DNA of 64,000 nt from Tribonema minus (GCA_017506865.1 JAFCMP010000555.1:186001-250000); one strand, 5' to 3'; positions 36,101-47,102 are shown, numbered from the stretch's first letter. A program made the numbers and translations. The notes: a model not told the origin generated them from the letters alone.

Positions 36101-39100
36101 GGAAGTCGGCAGAGCTGCGCACGCACCCGCGGTGAAGGTGCTGTAGTCTGACCACCGATAACATAACTGCTGTAACCGTCAGGTGTGCTACGGCAATGAG
36201 CATGAGACCGTCAAGATGCTGCGACATCAGGTCAGGGGCGTTGGCAGGGCTAGGGGCCGGACACATACTTGTTGAGCACTGCCGCCGCAGTTACGCTGGC
36301 TGGTGTGACAGCAACATTACAAATAGGACGCTTGCAGAAGGAACTATGAGCGCTGTTGCTGGTGTTGTAAGAGAGCTGCGCACGCACCTGCTTGGACTTC
36401 TCCCTGACACCCGACCCCTTGTCGGCGTGCCCCTCGTAGTAGTTGAACTGCGACAGCGTGGTAATCCTGGGGTGCGGGAACAGCAGCAGCGCGCCATGTA
36501 TGGGTGAGTTTTTCAGAATTCAACAGCACGGCAAATGGCATTTGACTCTGACCCTGGGAGCCATGATGCGCCCTAATTTGAGGTGCAGTGTGTGCACGTG
36601 ATTCTAATCAATAACACCAAGCCGTGGTGATCGTGTGCCTGATGGACCTCTACTTGTGCCTTCGGTACCCGGGCCACAAGCAGCCAAATGCGCTTTGAGA
36701 CTTAAGTACTTCTGAAGTATGCAAGCTCTCTAGCTTTGCGGATGCAGTGCATTAACTGCTCGTTATGTCATAATTGAGGTCAGGGTGCGCTGCTGTCCCG
36801 TATGTCTCAGAGGCCGCGGTGATGAGAACAACCTACCCCTAACCCTAGCTGAAACCGCTGTGGCAACTCCAGACGTGCTTGGACAGGATCACATGTGCAT
36901 GTAAACTTCACAATCGGAACATTGCAATCACACACAGTTACCAATGGGGTGCGACGCATGACAGGGCGAACAAGCACCACAGGGGTCAGGGGTTGCGGTT
37001 TAATCACTGCAGGACGCGTTAACCTTGCGCTTCTAGGTCTAGCGTGACCCCACCCCCAACCCTAATTTCAGTCCTACATCCACCATGGTACTCGTATGGA
37101 ATGGACATACAAACCAACACGTCTGTAAGGAGCAAAGCTACCAATCGCGAACACGAATGAAGCGACGCATCAATTACTGGATGAATAAGCGCAGCGAATG
37201 AATTCATGCAACATCTCACCTATGCATGCACCTTCTGGCATCTGCCAAATGAACTCACTCAACAAGCACGCGACGCATGAATGGACGCACAACTGATGAA
37301 CTCACCTTTCGGATCATCTCCGGGATGAGTTCATTCACTGGATGAATTCATCGCTCAGATGGAGGTCATTCATGAATGAATTCATCACAACGTCTCACCT
37401 GTGCATGCGATCTCTGGCATCCTCCACCACCCTCTCCGTCCCGTTCTTGATGAGGTGCTCGAGCAGGCTAAGCGCCTGATGCGCAAACGGCAGTTGCATG
37501 GCAGCAGTCGCAGCGGCGGGCAGCAGAAATGTGTCATGCTATTGAATTAAACAAGGGAAAGAAAAAAAATCACCGTAGACGCGATTCAAGTACTTCTATG
37601 CACCTGTATAAAACAGGTTATGCTCCAACAAGTATTGTGATAGACTGCAAAGCATGCGGCCCAGGAGGCAGCTGCGAGGCCGAGGCGTTCATGTTGTCAT
37701 GTCACACGAGCGGTGTCGGCCTTCCGTGTGTGCGAAGCGCTGCTGCTTCAGCGCTGCGAGGTCATGCAGCACGGCACAACATGCTTCTGATGACTCTGGC
37801 GGAATGAACGCTGCTGCAACAAGGCGGAACCTACATGCTGCATGACGGCGCGGACACGACGCACACTTTTCGGGTGGCACGCTCCGCAGGGAAGGCGCCC
37901 CACTCAGCAGACGAGTGTGACGCGATTCACTCCTTCAGGCATGAAACAGTAAAGGCAACAACTCTGCAATACACTCTCTCAGGTCATGAGGCAAATGTCG
38001 ACTTCGATCAGAACTGAGAAACAAAATATTGTGTACTTTCTGAAAAGTATACAAGCAACCGATTTGCGATTTTCAAGCACTATAGCATGCAGGCATTTTT
38101 GGTGCTTGTCCTTGTATGTGCACTTTGGCCTCGAATTGCGGCAACAAAATTGCAGGTCTGTGACTGTTTTGAGAATAGCAGGACCAACTTCAACTTTGTA
38201 CATACATACCTTGAAGACTTTCCGCCACTCCCGCGGTGGTGACTCCAGGGACTGCCACACGATGGTCATGATCATGCCATACTGCAGCAGCGCGTGGCAC
38301 GGCGCACCGGCGGGCAACGCACACTTGTTAGCGATCGAGATCTCAGTTGCAGTTGTGAATGCAGGCTGAAGTTGTAGATACAGTTGAAGTTGCGTGGCAA
38401 GCCAGCGGACGCGAGGTTGCTGTTGAGTGCGCAGTCACAGGCAAGTGCGCTCTTGCCACTTACCATCAGATACTTCGAAGTAGACGATATGACCACTTCT
38501 AGGGTTAGGGTTGGACACACACACAAAACCGCCCAAGAGTGTCCTCTGATGGTGTACAGCAGCTCGGCGGGCTGCCACAACTTCCACAACCGCTGTACTT
38601 GGCACTGCAGTTTCTGCTGCCATGCATACTGGTCGAGGTCGCAAAACGTCGTTGAGCGTTGTCATCAACGCTCCCCGGTTCATGTCGCTCAGTAATCGCA
38701 CACCTGCTGCTGCGCGTGTGCATGTATATATGTACACCCATTGCGCTTCATACTTGGAGAACTTAGAGAGAGGATTACCGCACTTGCCAATGCAGGTTCT
38801 TACATGACGCTCGGCTTATGCATGTGACAAAGGAGTATCGCACTTGCCGCTGCACTGTCTCGCTGCACTGTCTTAAGAGTTTGCGCCTTCAAACAGACAG
38901 AGCCGTCTACATACATGCGCACCTTAACGAAGTCATACAAGTCATCGCACTTGCGACTTCTTCTTTGGTAGCCGCGCCTTCAAACAGCGCCGTATACATA
39001 CACATGCACACACCATGTCAAAGTCGTACGAGTCGCGCGCAATGTCGTTGAGGTTCGTCGACGACGCGCCCCCAGTTCTTGTTGCTCAGCACATCGTACA

Positions 39101-39636
39101 CCTACCATTCGGCGTAGTGGCACATATACACCCATTGCGTTTCGTCCTAAAAAGTCGCTGCAGTGAAAACTTGGCTGAAGTCATGGAAATCGCGCCTTTG
39201 AACAGACCGAGCCGTATACATACATGCACACCTTGTCGAAGTCATGAGTCGCTCGCAATGTCGTTGAGGATCACTGGGAGATCTTGTTGCTCAGCAAGTC
39301 ATACACCTGCCATTTGCTGTATGACTAAGGACATATACACCCATTGCGTCTTCTTGGGAAAATTTTGCTGAAGTCATGGGAGTCGCGCAGTCAAACAAAG
39401 CCGTACACTTCAAAGTACCGTATACTTTGAAGTACATGCATGCATACCTTGTCAAAGTCGTATGAGTCGCGCGCAATGTCGTTGAGGATCGTCGATGAAG
39501 CGCCCCAGTTCTTGTTGCTGAGGACGTCGTACACCTGCCGCTCCGTGTCGTTCTTGGCGACGGCGACCTGGTTCTTCACATCCGCCGCGAGGTTCTTGAG
39601 CTTGTCGATGGTGAGCTTGTCCAGGCCGATGTTCAT
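29199..39636 (-). CDS. Epsin-like ENTH-domain endocytic adaptor
   Basis: Ten minus-strand exons with fully matching phases give 771 residues: 39636-39448, 38281-38210, 37475-37399, 36466-36388, 34829-34770, 33843-33737, 33153-32829, 31815-30907, 30331-30188 and 29552-29199 (TGA). Residues 1-150 are an ENTH domain: ASSTILNDIA, WRKVFKALSLLEHLIKNGTE, VVEDARDRMHRITTLSQF, GVREKSKQLIELLKSN, IREERKRAQKLRDKYVG. It binds phosphoinositides on membranes and bends them. The rest is disordered: Gly/Tyr-rich, then Lys/Pro-rich, then long Gln- and Gly-rich tracts with DPF and DLF-type motifs (FDPFG, QDLFG twice), as in epsins that bind clathrin adaptors. A conserved VDLGGLK segment and a Met/Gly/Gln-rich tail close the protein. 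No NPF motif is seen. The introns hold several decayed exon copies and a transposon-like insertion. Confidence 0.92.
33140..33410. repeat. Duplicated acceptor end of epsin exon 7
   Basis: The 5' end of exon 33153-32829 with upstream intron (plus strand CGGCCGCCGTAGCC..GCGCGGCGGCGCAGCGC..GTGAACGGTGAG) is repeated at about 33288-33410. The copy still encodes GYGYGGRSGGG on the minus strand but then runs into a stop without a clear donor, so it is taken as a pseudo-exon. Confidence 0.7.
33555..34125. repeat. Decayed copies of epsin exon 6
   Basis: The exon 33843-33737 (encoding RDKYVGISNTGSYA) has a partial copy of its 3' end and donor at about 33560-33625. Fragments of its 5' end lie at about 33920-33955 and 34075-34125 (plus strand CCACACACTTATCACGCAG). 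The real exon is distinguished by intact phase and sequence. Confidence 0.7.
35100..36046. mobile_element. TA-flanked terminal-inverted-repeat element (MITE-like)
   Basis: The ends read GAGGGTTTCCG at 35100-35110 and its exact reverse complement CGGAAACCCTC at 36036-36046. Each is flanked by TA (35098-35099 and 36047-36048), as expected for a TA target-site duplication. Inside both ends are related A/T-rich subterminal sequences, including TCTAGA-type words and GAGTTTTC/GAAAACTC, unlike the GC-rich surroundings. At 947 bp with no transposase-like frame it looks non-autonomous. The TA duplication is compatible with the Tc1/mariner superfamily, but the termini alone do not prove it. It sits in the epsin intron between exons 36466-36388 and 34829-34770. 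Confidence 0.65.
37205..37400. repeat. ATGAATTCAT-type repeats with decayed epsin exon 3 donor
   Basis: TGAATGAATTCAT words recur (about 37195-37205, 37340-37350, 37373-37383). They surround a degraded copy of the exon 37475-37399 donor side (ATCTCACCTATGCATGC..CTTCTGGCATCTGCC at about 37214-37250, against the real ..CGTCTCACCTGTGCATGC at 37391). A similar ATGAATGAATTCA array is at 55378-55425. Confidence 0.55.
38815..39330. repeat. Decayed copies of epsin exon 1 donor end
   Basis: The 3' part of the first coding exon (plus strand GTCGCGCGCAATGTCGTTGAGG..TTCTTGTTGCTGAGGACGTC) recurs at about 39015-39110 with moderate divergence and at about 39238-39315 with more. A further trace lies near 38925-38965. 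All are in intron 1, each followed by ACATATACACCCATTGCG-like sequence. The intact copy ends at 39448. Confidence 0.8.
39407..39433. repeat. Perfect hairpin beside the epsin exon 1 donor
   Basis: Two perfect 11-base arms (ACTTCAAAGTA and TACTTTGAAGT) are separated by five bases. The hairpin begins about 15 bases into intron 1 in the gene's direction. It is the best-formed example of the ACTTCAA/TTGAAGT word seen in many introns here. Confidence 0.85.
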
Positions 39637-40410
39637 GGTGAGCGCTGCCGCTGCTGCCGCGACGCGCGCTGCTGCTGCTGCTGCTGCTGCCGCTCACGGC
39701 CCGGGGGTCTGATGGCACGGCAGTGCAATGCGCAAAGTAAGTTTGTGAGCTTCGATGAGGCTGTCGATACGGCTGAGGTCTGATAACACGGCAGCGCAAG
39801 AGGTACGTTCGTGAGGTTGTCGATGGCGAGCTCGTCCAGACCAATGTTCATGGTGAGCGCTGCTGCGTTGAGCGCTGCTGCTGCTGCTGCCGCTCACGGC
39901 TCGGGGGTCTGATGGCGTGGCAGCGCAGTGCACGAGGTACGTTCGCGGATTTCTCGCAGCGCACAAGGTACATTCTCGAGTTTGTCGATGGTGAGCTCGT
40001 CCAGCCGTCTATGGTGAACGCGGAGGCCGCGACCGCGTGCTGCTGCTGCTGCCGCTCACGGCCCGCGTCTGATGGCACGGCAGCGCAACGCACAAAGTAC
40101 CGTTCAATGAGCCGTTCATGAGCTCAATGCACGAAGCACATTGGTAGGCTTTTTGTAGCGCTGCTGCAGCCGCTTGCGGCTCGGGGGTCAGATGGCACGG
40201 CAGCGCAATGCACAAGGTACGTTCGTGAGCCTGGTCTTGCGCTGCTGCTCCCGCTCACAGCCCAAGGGTCTGATCGCACCGCAGCGCAGTGCACAAGGTA
40301 CGTTCGTGAGCCCGTCGATGGCAAGCTTGAGGTGCAACTGCGTGTTGAGCGCTGCTGAGGTGAGCACTGCTGCTGCAGCCGTTCACGGCTCAGGTCTGGC
40401 GACACGCGCG
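39600..40410. repeat. Tandem array over the epsin start codon and upstream region
   Basis: Units of about 110-190 bp share TGAGCGCTGCTG..GCTGCCGCTCACGGC..GGTCTGATGGC..GGCAGCGCA..GCACAAGGTACGTTCG. At least five occur from 39640 to 40400. Some include a copy of the coding start: GATGGCGAGCTCGTCCAG..ATGTTCAT at about 39820-39851 would encode MNIGLDELAIDNL on the minus strand, and a degraded one is near 39988-40015. The array therefore duplicates the start codon and whatever 5' untranslated or promoter sequence lies beside it. Confidence 0.7.
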
Positions 40411-41617
40411 AGCAGACGACACGCAGAGTGCGGTTGGCGGTTCTGTTAATCACACATGTGAGCGAGCATGCCGCGCTTTGATTCATGAATGTGCATTATT
40501 TTTGTGCCCCATTCCATGAATGCACATATGTGAGTGTCCTGTTTCGTGAGTTCACATATGTGAGCGAGGGTGCCGCGCTTCGATTCACGAATTTACAGTT
40601 CATTGTCATGAATTCACAAAATTCAATGTGAGCGTTGATGCCGTCTGATCACGGCCAGGTGGCCAGCTCATTGCTCATCAGGTAATGCTGAGCACTGATG
40701 CTGCTGCTGCTGGTGACCTTGCCTGGCGCTACGGCAGCGTTTGCGCAGCGCCTTTGCCAGTGCTGGTGCGGTGCATCGCACTTCAATGACATCAGGTGCG
40801 CCATTGCTGCCCCACCATTGCTGGCGCTCTCTTGCGGTATCTTCGGGTTAGGGTTAGGGTTAGGGTTAACCTCCTGCTCGATCTGATCCCATTCCTGTCG
40901 ACCAGCCCGGTGCCAGCTATGCTAATCGCCACTGTGATGACCACTGCTTCCGCTGCTCCACTTTCAACACTGAAGCGAGTGCGACAAGCCACTGCTCCGC
41001 GCTCTTTTTGGCAGCACTGACTCGAGCACTTTTTTCATCCCGCCCTGCCTCATGGCTCGGTGCTAGCGTGCCAGTTTGCCACTGTAGCGAGCACTGCAAC
41101 TGCTGCACTCGACAGCTGAGCAGCGCAACGAGCAGTATTGTCATCAGCGCTGGTGCAGCGATTCCGCGCCCTGAACGTACATGCCGGAGAGGCTTTGCTA
41201 ATGAACATTGACAATGAGCTTGTGGGTGCTGGGGCTGTGTACAGCGCTGTTGTGAGCGCTGCTGCAGCGGTTCCAGGTGACTGTGCGCTCATCAGCTTGA
41301 CGAGGTTGCCCTGCGGGCGTGCAGGCCGCGAGCAGGAGAATGCCGCTATGTCCGCGCGAAAGTACAGCCTCGCCACACAAGTGCGGCGCGTCACCGTTTT
41401 GGTACATCATATTCACGCGCGAAATAAGTTGCTTTGAGCGCTGGCGTCGTCGTGCGCTGCAGTTGAAGTTGAGCTTTCCGGAAGCTGTAGGATCGGCGCA
41501 GGCTGATGTGCCAGCCGCGTTGTACAGTGGACTGCGTGCTGCATGTACTCACACTGTGGCAGCGCACACTATGTGTGAGTTTCTGTGCACAGAGTGACAG
41601 CGACAAGGCGCAATCAC
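40411..41617. other. Intergenic, no confident gene
   Basis: This region holds two diverged copies of an ATATGTGAGCGAG..GCCGCGCTT..GATTCA block (about 40450-40490 and 40555-40595) and the TTAGGG tract. A plus-strand frame at 41138-41437 (HAGEALLMNIDNELVGAGAV) is opposed by a minus-strand frame over the same bases. Neither has clear splice sites. Confidence 0.35.
40845..40869 (+). repeat. Interstitial TTAGGG tract
   Basis: Four near-perfect TTAGGG units upstream of the epsin gene. Confidence 0.9.
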
Positions 41618-42273
41618 CTTATGAATTGCTGAGTCTTCGTGAGTAGCAATGAGATTCAATTTTGCGGGTTGCGGCATTCGACCCTGCATTGGAAAGAGCG
41701 CAGCAGCTGTCAAGTACAATCGACATGGTCTGCACGATCTGCAGTCTTGAGATGGGAACATGCCAGGACAGGTTATACATTGATGCAGATATAACTATCT
41801 GTTGTATATTCATGCCGTGTTGACTGCTGAGCGCCTGCTCCATCAGTGGAGCCACTGACTGGATGAAGTTCTGAGAATGCACGTCAAACTCTGCTCCCAA
41901 GAGCAGAATTGGCTGGCCGTTCACTTCCAGTCAAACACATGTTGACAGCGTAGACTGTGTGGCAGTTTCCAGCTAGTGAATACATGAAATTGGAACGCAA
42001 ATTTGTGCCATCACGCAGCCTTCATTGTTCAAGGTCTGTTCTCGCGAGCGGCCGCTCTTTGTGATGGCGGTTCAGCTGGCGACTGTAAATGCTGGGGAGC
42101 AGGATTATCACTGCTTGTCAATATTGCCCACCAATGGCGTCCCTCGATAACATGATGCTGATTCATAGTGCGGTTCATTACCGGTCTGAGAAGCACAGCC
42201 AATGTTCCTTAGGACGACATGAAGAGCATCTCTGCCTGCCTGCCAGCTATCGGCAGCTGCCGACATGTCGTCG
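41618..42273 (-). CDS. Unrecognised protein, three candidate exons
   Basis: Three minus-strand segments join in phase: 42273-42182 (acceptor CTTCTGCAG, reading DDMSAAADSWQAGRDALHVV, donor GTAATG), 41923-41796 (NGQPILLLGAEFDVHSQNF through SSQHGMNIQQI, donor GTTATA, weak) and 41683-41618 (acceptor CCAATGCAG, reading MPQPAKLNLIATHEDSAIHK, donor GTGATT). The amino-acid make-up is ordinary for a folded protein, and this region is less GC-rich than its neighbours. Neither end of the gene was found. A possible further exon, reading ELWSCKAVMVFNRVALLCEL, lies at about 42480-42590. No family is recognised. Confidence 0.35.
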
Positions 42274-42589
42274 CTGCAGAAGGCATGAGTGCTGGAAAGC
42301 CCTGAAGCTCCCAGCAAGCATCAGTAATATCTGCTCATGAGCTCGGGAGTTTCCCGCTCAAGCGTGGGATGCAATCAGCACCTGCTGCTCAGTCGGAGCA
42401 AACGAGAAACTGCTCCTCGTCCCTGCATGCAATGCTGCTGCACATGCAACAGCTCCTCCGAAAGAAAAAATGTCTACATCAGTGTTTGGCGATGTAATGT
42501 TGCCTTCAGCCCCTGGTTGACAGCCAGCTCGCACAGCAAAGCGACGCGATTGAACACCATGACCGCTTTGCAGGACCAGAGTTCCTGAC

Positions 42590-44022
42590 AGCTAGCGGCG
42601 CGCTTTTGGCACCTTTGTGCTGTACGCAGAGTAGAACGGCCGTGCTGTGCCTGAAGCGGCACGCGGCTAAGACGCTCTCGGGACGAACGGCCTCGCGCGA
42701 GTGTGTGTGAGCTGAACTGCTGCAACAGCTAGTACCGAAGATATCGTGGAGAGATCGACTTCCTTGAGAGCCACGCTGAGCATATGCTCACCTGTGTACA
42801 GCGGCGCCAGAAGCAACCTGGAGCAATCGCAGTGACACACGCCTATACGCTCGCCAGCCGCTGCTGCCCCCCACCGCTTGGCGCTTTCAAGGTCGTTACG
42901 TGATATGAGCGAATCTCGTTTTAAAGGAGCTCAGGTATGCGCAAACTTCACTTCAGAACTTGAAGTATCAGTTGATCATTAAAAAAAGTTGTGCCGCCTT
43001 CAGAGCATGGTTGCTCTGCTGCTGTACACATGTACAGTGACGATTGCATGTTTGCATGACCAGCTTTCCAACATGTACGCAACACAACAATCCTGTATGC
43101 GGGGATGCACCACTCCCATAGACGCCATCATGTACGGATATTCAAGCGCGCACATACATACGCCAATATATACGTTATACGGACATACGCCATATGTGTT
43201 TGTCACATCTACGTTTTTTATCGCAACCCTAGTCATGACATGTCAGTGACCCCCCCTACAATAGCTCAAGCTTGTACAGCCTTGAAGTATCCACTTCAAC
43301 TATGGCTCAGTCATGAGAGACCCATCTAATTAGTGCCCACTGCCAGAATCACCACGCAACAACTTCAATTGGTGACCACACATGTGGTGAGCAAATGCAC
43401 ATGGTCATTGCAACATTGTGCTGCGGCCGAAAAAAAATTGAGTGCTCAATGGTCAGTTGCGCACATGATGAGGTGGCAAGCTGCGAGCAAGTTCACACCC
43501 ATGTACGGTGAACACTGTTCTGTCAGCAATAGCGCTGCTGTAACGTACGATGCAACACTCAAGAGCATTTCTACATGTACCTACATGCCGTGCAAACAAT
43601 GTTGTGTAGCTTGTGTCCACTGACTACTCATGCACTGCATGCAGCCCAATCAAGCACTGCACCTAGCACATGAACGTCAGGTATAAAGCGAATCAACTTC
43701 ATGAGCGCTAAAAACTTCACACATCACCCTGCTAGCGTACCCTCAGGCTGCAGCACTGGCAACTACTCCTCAGAAGCTGACACAGTATGAAACCAGTGGG
43801 GTCGGTGACTCCAAGTGCATCGTGTCCCCGTTGCATGAAGATCCGTGCACAGCAACAGATTGGCAACATCACGTCATGTCATCCAACACGCTAATTGCAA
43901 ACAACGGCAACATGCGACAACGGCAGATGGCAAGCGTGAATAAGAAAGGAAAAAACATGCAAGCCAAGCCACACTGTGCAAGCGAATGCATGCATTGACG
44001 GCCGCAACAACTGCCACTGCTC
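42590..44022. other. Intergenic, nothing recognised
   Basis: A relatively A/T-rich stretch between the weak minus-strand exons and the PPR gene stop. It contains CACATAC/GTATAC-type simple sequence around 43130-43200 and one pair of ACTTCAA/TTGAAGT words near 42945-42965. No convincing coding segment was found. Confidence 0.4.
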
Positions 44023-45720
44023 TTATCCCGATGGTTGGCTTGCTGGCACCACAATCCTGTAGAAATAAGCTGCCCCCCGCACCGCAGACATATGCAACCC
44101 TAGAGTACGCATACCCTCATTGAGTTCTGCAACGATAGCATCGCGAGAAGGCGGGCGCGTCCCCATAAAGACATACCTGAATGCTGAGGGCGGCCCGAGG
44201 CGCAGCTCGCGCGCCTCCGCGCGCAGCGCCGCCAGCGCCACCGCGCCGCTGCAGCTGCTGAGGTCGAGCACCGTGCTGGCGGCGTCCCGCGAGCGCGCGG
44301 GCTGATCGCTCGCCATGCGCCACCCCGCGCCCCGGTTGATTCTCCGCATCTCCTTGTATAACCCCATGCCGCCCGCCGCCGCGGCGTCGCGCCAGAGCGC
44401 GTCCGCTGTGTCCGCGTCGCCTGCCTTGTGAGCCGCGTCTATGGCCGCGTTCCATATGCCCGGGGTTAGCTTGCGGCCCGACGCTGACAAGCGCTGCACC
44501 CAGTACAGCATCCGTGATAGGTTGCCTGCCTTGCCGTACTCCCGCAGAAGTGTGACCGCCATGTTTGGCTGAAATATACGCCTCGTGAGGGCTGCCTCCA
44601 GTGCGTCCTCTGCTCGCTGCATGAGCCCGCCTCGCGCGTACCCCTCGATGACCCAGCGGTAATACGCGGGCGGGACCTCCATTCCTGAGGCTCTCATCTG
44701 TGAGACTGCGCTGTCTACTTTGGCTTGGTCACCAAGAGCTGCATGGGCCGCCAGCAGCAGGGAGTGCGTGGCTGCATCAGGCGCGAGGCCGCGCTGCGTC
44801 ATCTCGGCGGCCTTTCCTAGTGCTGACTGTGGATTGCCGCTTGCAACGATTGCAAGCAGCAGCAGATTCCACGTGTGCACATTGACGAAGCTGGGGTCGG
44901 TCGCCTCCATCTCAGCAAAAAGCTCCAGCGCACGTGGCATGTCACGCGAGATGCGGCACATGCGCAGCATCGCTATGTATGTACCGCTGTCCGGGGCCAC
45001 GCCAGCTGTCACCATTTCCTTCAGCAGCGCGTCAGCAGCCTGCAAGGAGACTTGTTGACGCAAAGCCCAGCTGTATGCTGTCGCATCTGGTTGAGTGCCA
45101 GATTGCCTCATGATCGCCAGCACATGCCATGCTTCTTTCCCTCCATGTTTGGAAGCCAGAGCTTTGAGAACGAGGTGGAAGATCGAGATGTGCGGACGAT
45201 GCCCGCCTTTCACCATGCCGCCAAGAAACCCTGTCGCACTTTCGATTTTGCCCTCCTCCAATAACTTTCGCACGATTTCTGATTTGGCTTCGGTAGCGAC
45301 AGGCTGACGCTTCTCAGCGGTGGCTGTGCCCCCCTGGCCCCTGCGGCTGCTAGCTCCTTCGCTGCTGCTGCGGTTTGTTCTGCTGTTAACGCTTTGCTGC
45401 TGGTTGACTGGTGCTGAGATTGTGCTTGACTCATCGGATGGGAGCTTGCCGGAGCCCAGTGCAGGATCCTGACAATTGTCGGCGGCAGCCGTGCCGACCG
45501 CTATGACCTTCGTCGGGGGCACACCCGTAATGGTGCGACGCGTAAAGCCGATGCCGCGGCAACAGGGCATTGCATGGCCATCTCCTGCGAGCAAGAAAGA
45601 AAATTCTCGCTGAAGTACCTCAAATTGCGGTGTGCGCCGCCACTGTCTGGCAGGGAAAGCTCCGTACAGCTGAAGTCCTCTGCCAAAGCGCCAACCTTGC
45701 CGTCCTGCATTCACTAGCAT
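44023..45720 (-). CDS. Pentatricopeptide-repeat protein with Smr-like tail
   Basis: A single uninterrupted frame of 565 codons. Residues about 145-450 are tandem PPR helices: AWHVLAIMRQSGTQPDATAY, ADALLKEMVTAGVAPDSGTY, ALELFAEME, KAAEMTQRGLAPDAATHSLL and AVSQMRASGMEVPPAYYRWV. PPR proteins bind organellar RNA and act in processing, editing or translation. Residues about 483-560 (STVLDLSSCSGAVALAAL..FRYVFMGTRPPS..ELNEGMRTLGLHM) resemble an Smr fold, as in PPR-SMR proteins, though the usual LDLHG and TGRG motifs are altered. The first 140 residues are Ser/Gln-rich and basic, consistent with an organellar presequence. A second Met at residue 51 could be the true start, because a GTACTTCAG..TTGCTCGCAG stretch upstream looks like a small intron. 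The gene being intronless is unusual for this window. Confidence 0.88.
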   Translation of the reverse strand: MLVNAGRQGWRFGRGLQLYGAFPARQWRRTPQFEVLQREFSFLLAGDGHAMPCCRGIGFTRRTITGVPPTKVIAVGTAAADNCQDPALGSGKLPSDESSTISAPVNQQQSVNSRTNRSSSEGASSRRGQGGTATAEKRQPVATEAKSEIVRKLLEEGKIESATGFLGGMVKGGHRPHISIFHLVLKALASKHGGKEAWHVLAIMRQSGTQPDATAYSWALRQQVSLQAADALLKEMVTAGVAPDSGTYIAMLRMCRISRDMPRALELFAEMEATDPSFVNVHTWNLLLLAIVASGNPQSALGKAAEMTQRGLAPDAATHSLLLAAHAALGDQAKVDSAVSQMRASGMEVPPAYYRWVIEGYARGGLMQRAEDALEAALTRRIFQPNMAVTLLREYGKAGNLSRMLYWVQRLSASGRKLTPGIWNAAIDAAHKAGDADTADALWRDAAAAGGMGLYKEMRRINRGAGWRMASDQPARSRDAASTVLDLSSCSGAVALAALRAEARELRLGPPSAFRYVFMGTRPPSRDAIVAELNEGMRTLGLHMSAVRGAAYFYRIVVPASQPSG

Positions 45721-46940
45721 CGGTCACCACCGCGCGCCGCTCCGCTCCGCTCCTCTGTCTTCCTTTTACGCTGAGCAACTTCTGTTCCTTTTACGGATCA
45801 ACTTCAATTGGGATTAACTTGAATGTGAACTCGCCAATTGGAATCATGAACTCACCAATTAGCACGGGCAAGTCAAGTGGGTTAGGTTTGAAAAACAAGA
45901 CCCCTATTCTGGTCACTATAATCTGGGCAGTGCGACGCGCTCACGGCACTGCCAGAGACCATCGGCGGGCTGGCGGCACAGACCGCACGCTCGATCTGAG
46001 CCACTGCGAAGCACTGACACGCTGCCGGACAGCATAGCCGAGCTGACGGTGCTTCAGCGGTCAACCTCGGCAGCTGCGGTGGTCTGCGCAGTGTTTCGCA
46101 CGCGCTCATGCTTGTGCCAGCGGTGAGCATCAGTGAATATGCGATCGCATGGCCGGAGCGGCAGCGCGCATGTGGCAAGCGTGACCTGCGTGCGTGCTTC
46201 GCGCACGAGTGTGATGCGATGAGTCTGGATCAGAGTCGCTGGCAGAGGCGCATGCACCTATTGCGGGCCCATGAATCATTGCAGTTCTGTTAGCGCTCAA
46301 TCAGGCTTTAGCATGGTGCCCACCTGTGAACTGCGCGCCTGGTGCAGACTCTGGCGCATCCCACAACGGCGGCGCGCAGCGCAACGTTTCTCTTTCAATG
46401 TTCTGCGTACTCTACACCCTACATAGCGTTCAGCATACACGATTGCGAGCTCCTGATGCAGCCTGGTCAGCATTGGCATCTTAAACAGGCGACTGTGAAC
46501 TTTGCAGATTTCGTGCATTCTGGTACGTTCTGCGGCAGTGGTGCGGTTGCAATGCCAAACTGGGGTGCTGCTGTGTGGACTAAATGCCCGTCGTGTAGTG
46601 CATACGCCCCAATCTTGTGACATTGACATTCTGCCCGCGATTGTAGGGGGGGGGGCTGTGTATCAAGGCTGCATCAGCGCATTGCAAATTTTAAATGAGT
46701 GCACTGTCAAAAGTCAAATGGAGTGTTGCTGCTACATAAACTTACCTGCTCGCTCGATGTATGCACACAAGAAATGACTGACGTTGAGACAGGGCTTTTC
46801 GAACATTGAAATGCGTGACCTCATTGAAGGCGTTCTGGCTTGCAGCGAGGCGGGGAGCCAAGGATTCTAACAATCGTCTGCGCTGGCACGCACACACAAT
46901 GCGGCATCGAGGAGCATATGCTCACACAGTCACGAGCAGG
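45721..46940. other. Divergent intergenic region
   Basis: This lies between the 5' end of the PPR gene (minus) and the first exon of a secreted protein (plus), so it should hold both promoters. ACTTCAATTG..TTGAATG words occur at 45801-45825. A short homopolymer G run is at about 46647-46655. No other element was recognised. Confidence 0.4.
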
Positions 46941-47102
46941 ATGGGGAGCGTCCAGAGATTGGCGCTGCTGCTGGCGGTGTTGATGTCAAGCCACAACCAG
47001 GCATCCTGCTTTTGTACAACGGGTGGTGCGAGTATGGTGCTGAAGGGAGCTCCGGCTGCGCCCGCTCCAGTGATTCCACCAGTGCCAGCTGCGCAGCCTA
47101 AG
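46941..47102 (+). CDS. Secreted protein, first exon
   Basis: ATG at 46941 opens a signal peptide (VQRLALLLAVLMSS), then Cys/Gly residues and a Pro/Ala stretch (APAPVIPPVPAAQPK). It ends at a GTAAGC donor in phase 0 after 54 codons. The next exon is unknown. A 17-base mini-exon at 47507-47523 followed by the Cys-rich segment from 47670 would keep the frame (..AFGAGA, then YQLRLMLKKQC), but that is speculative. The function is not recognised. Confidence 0.5.
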
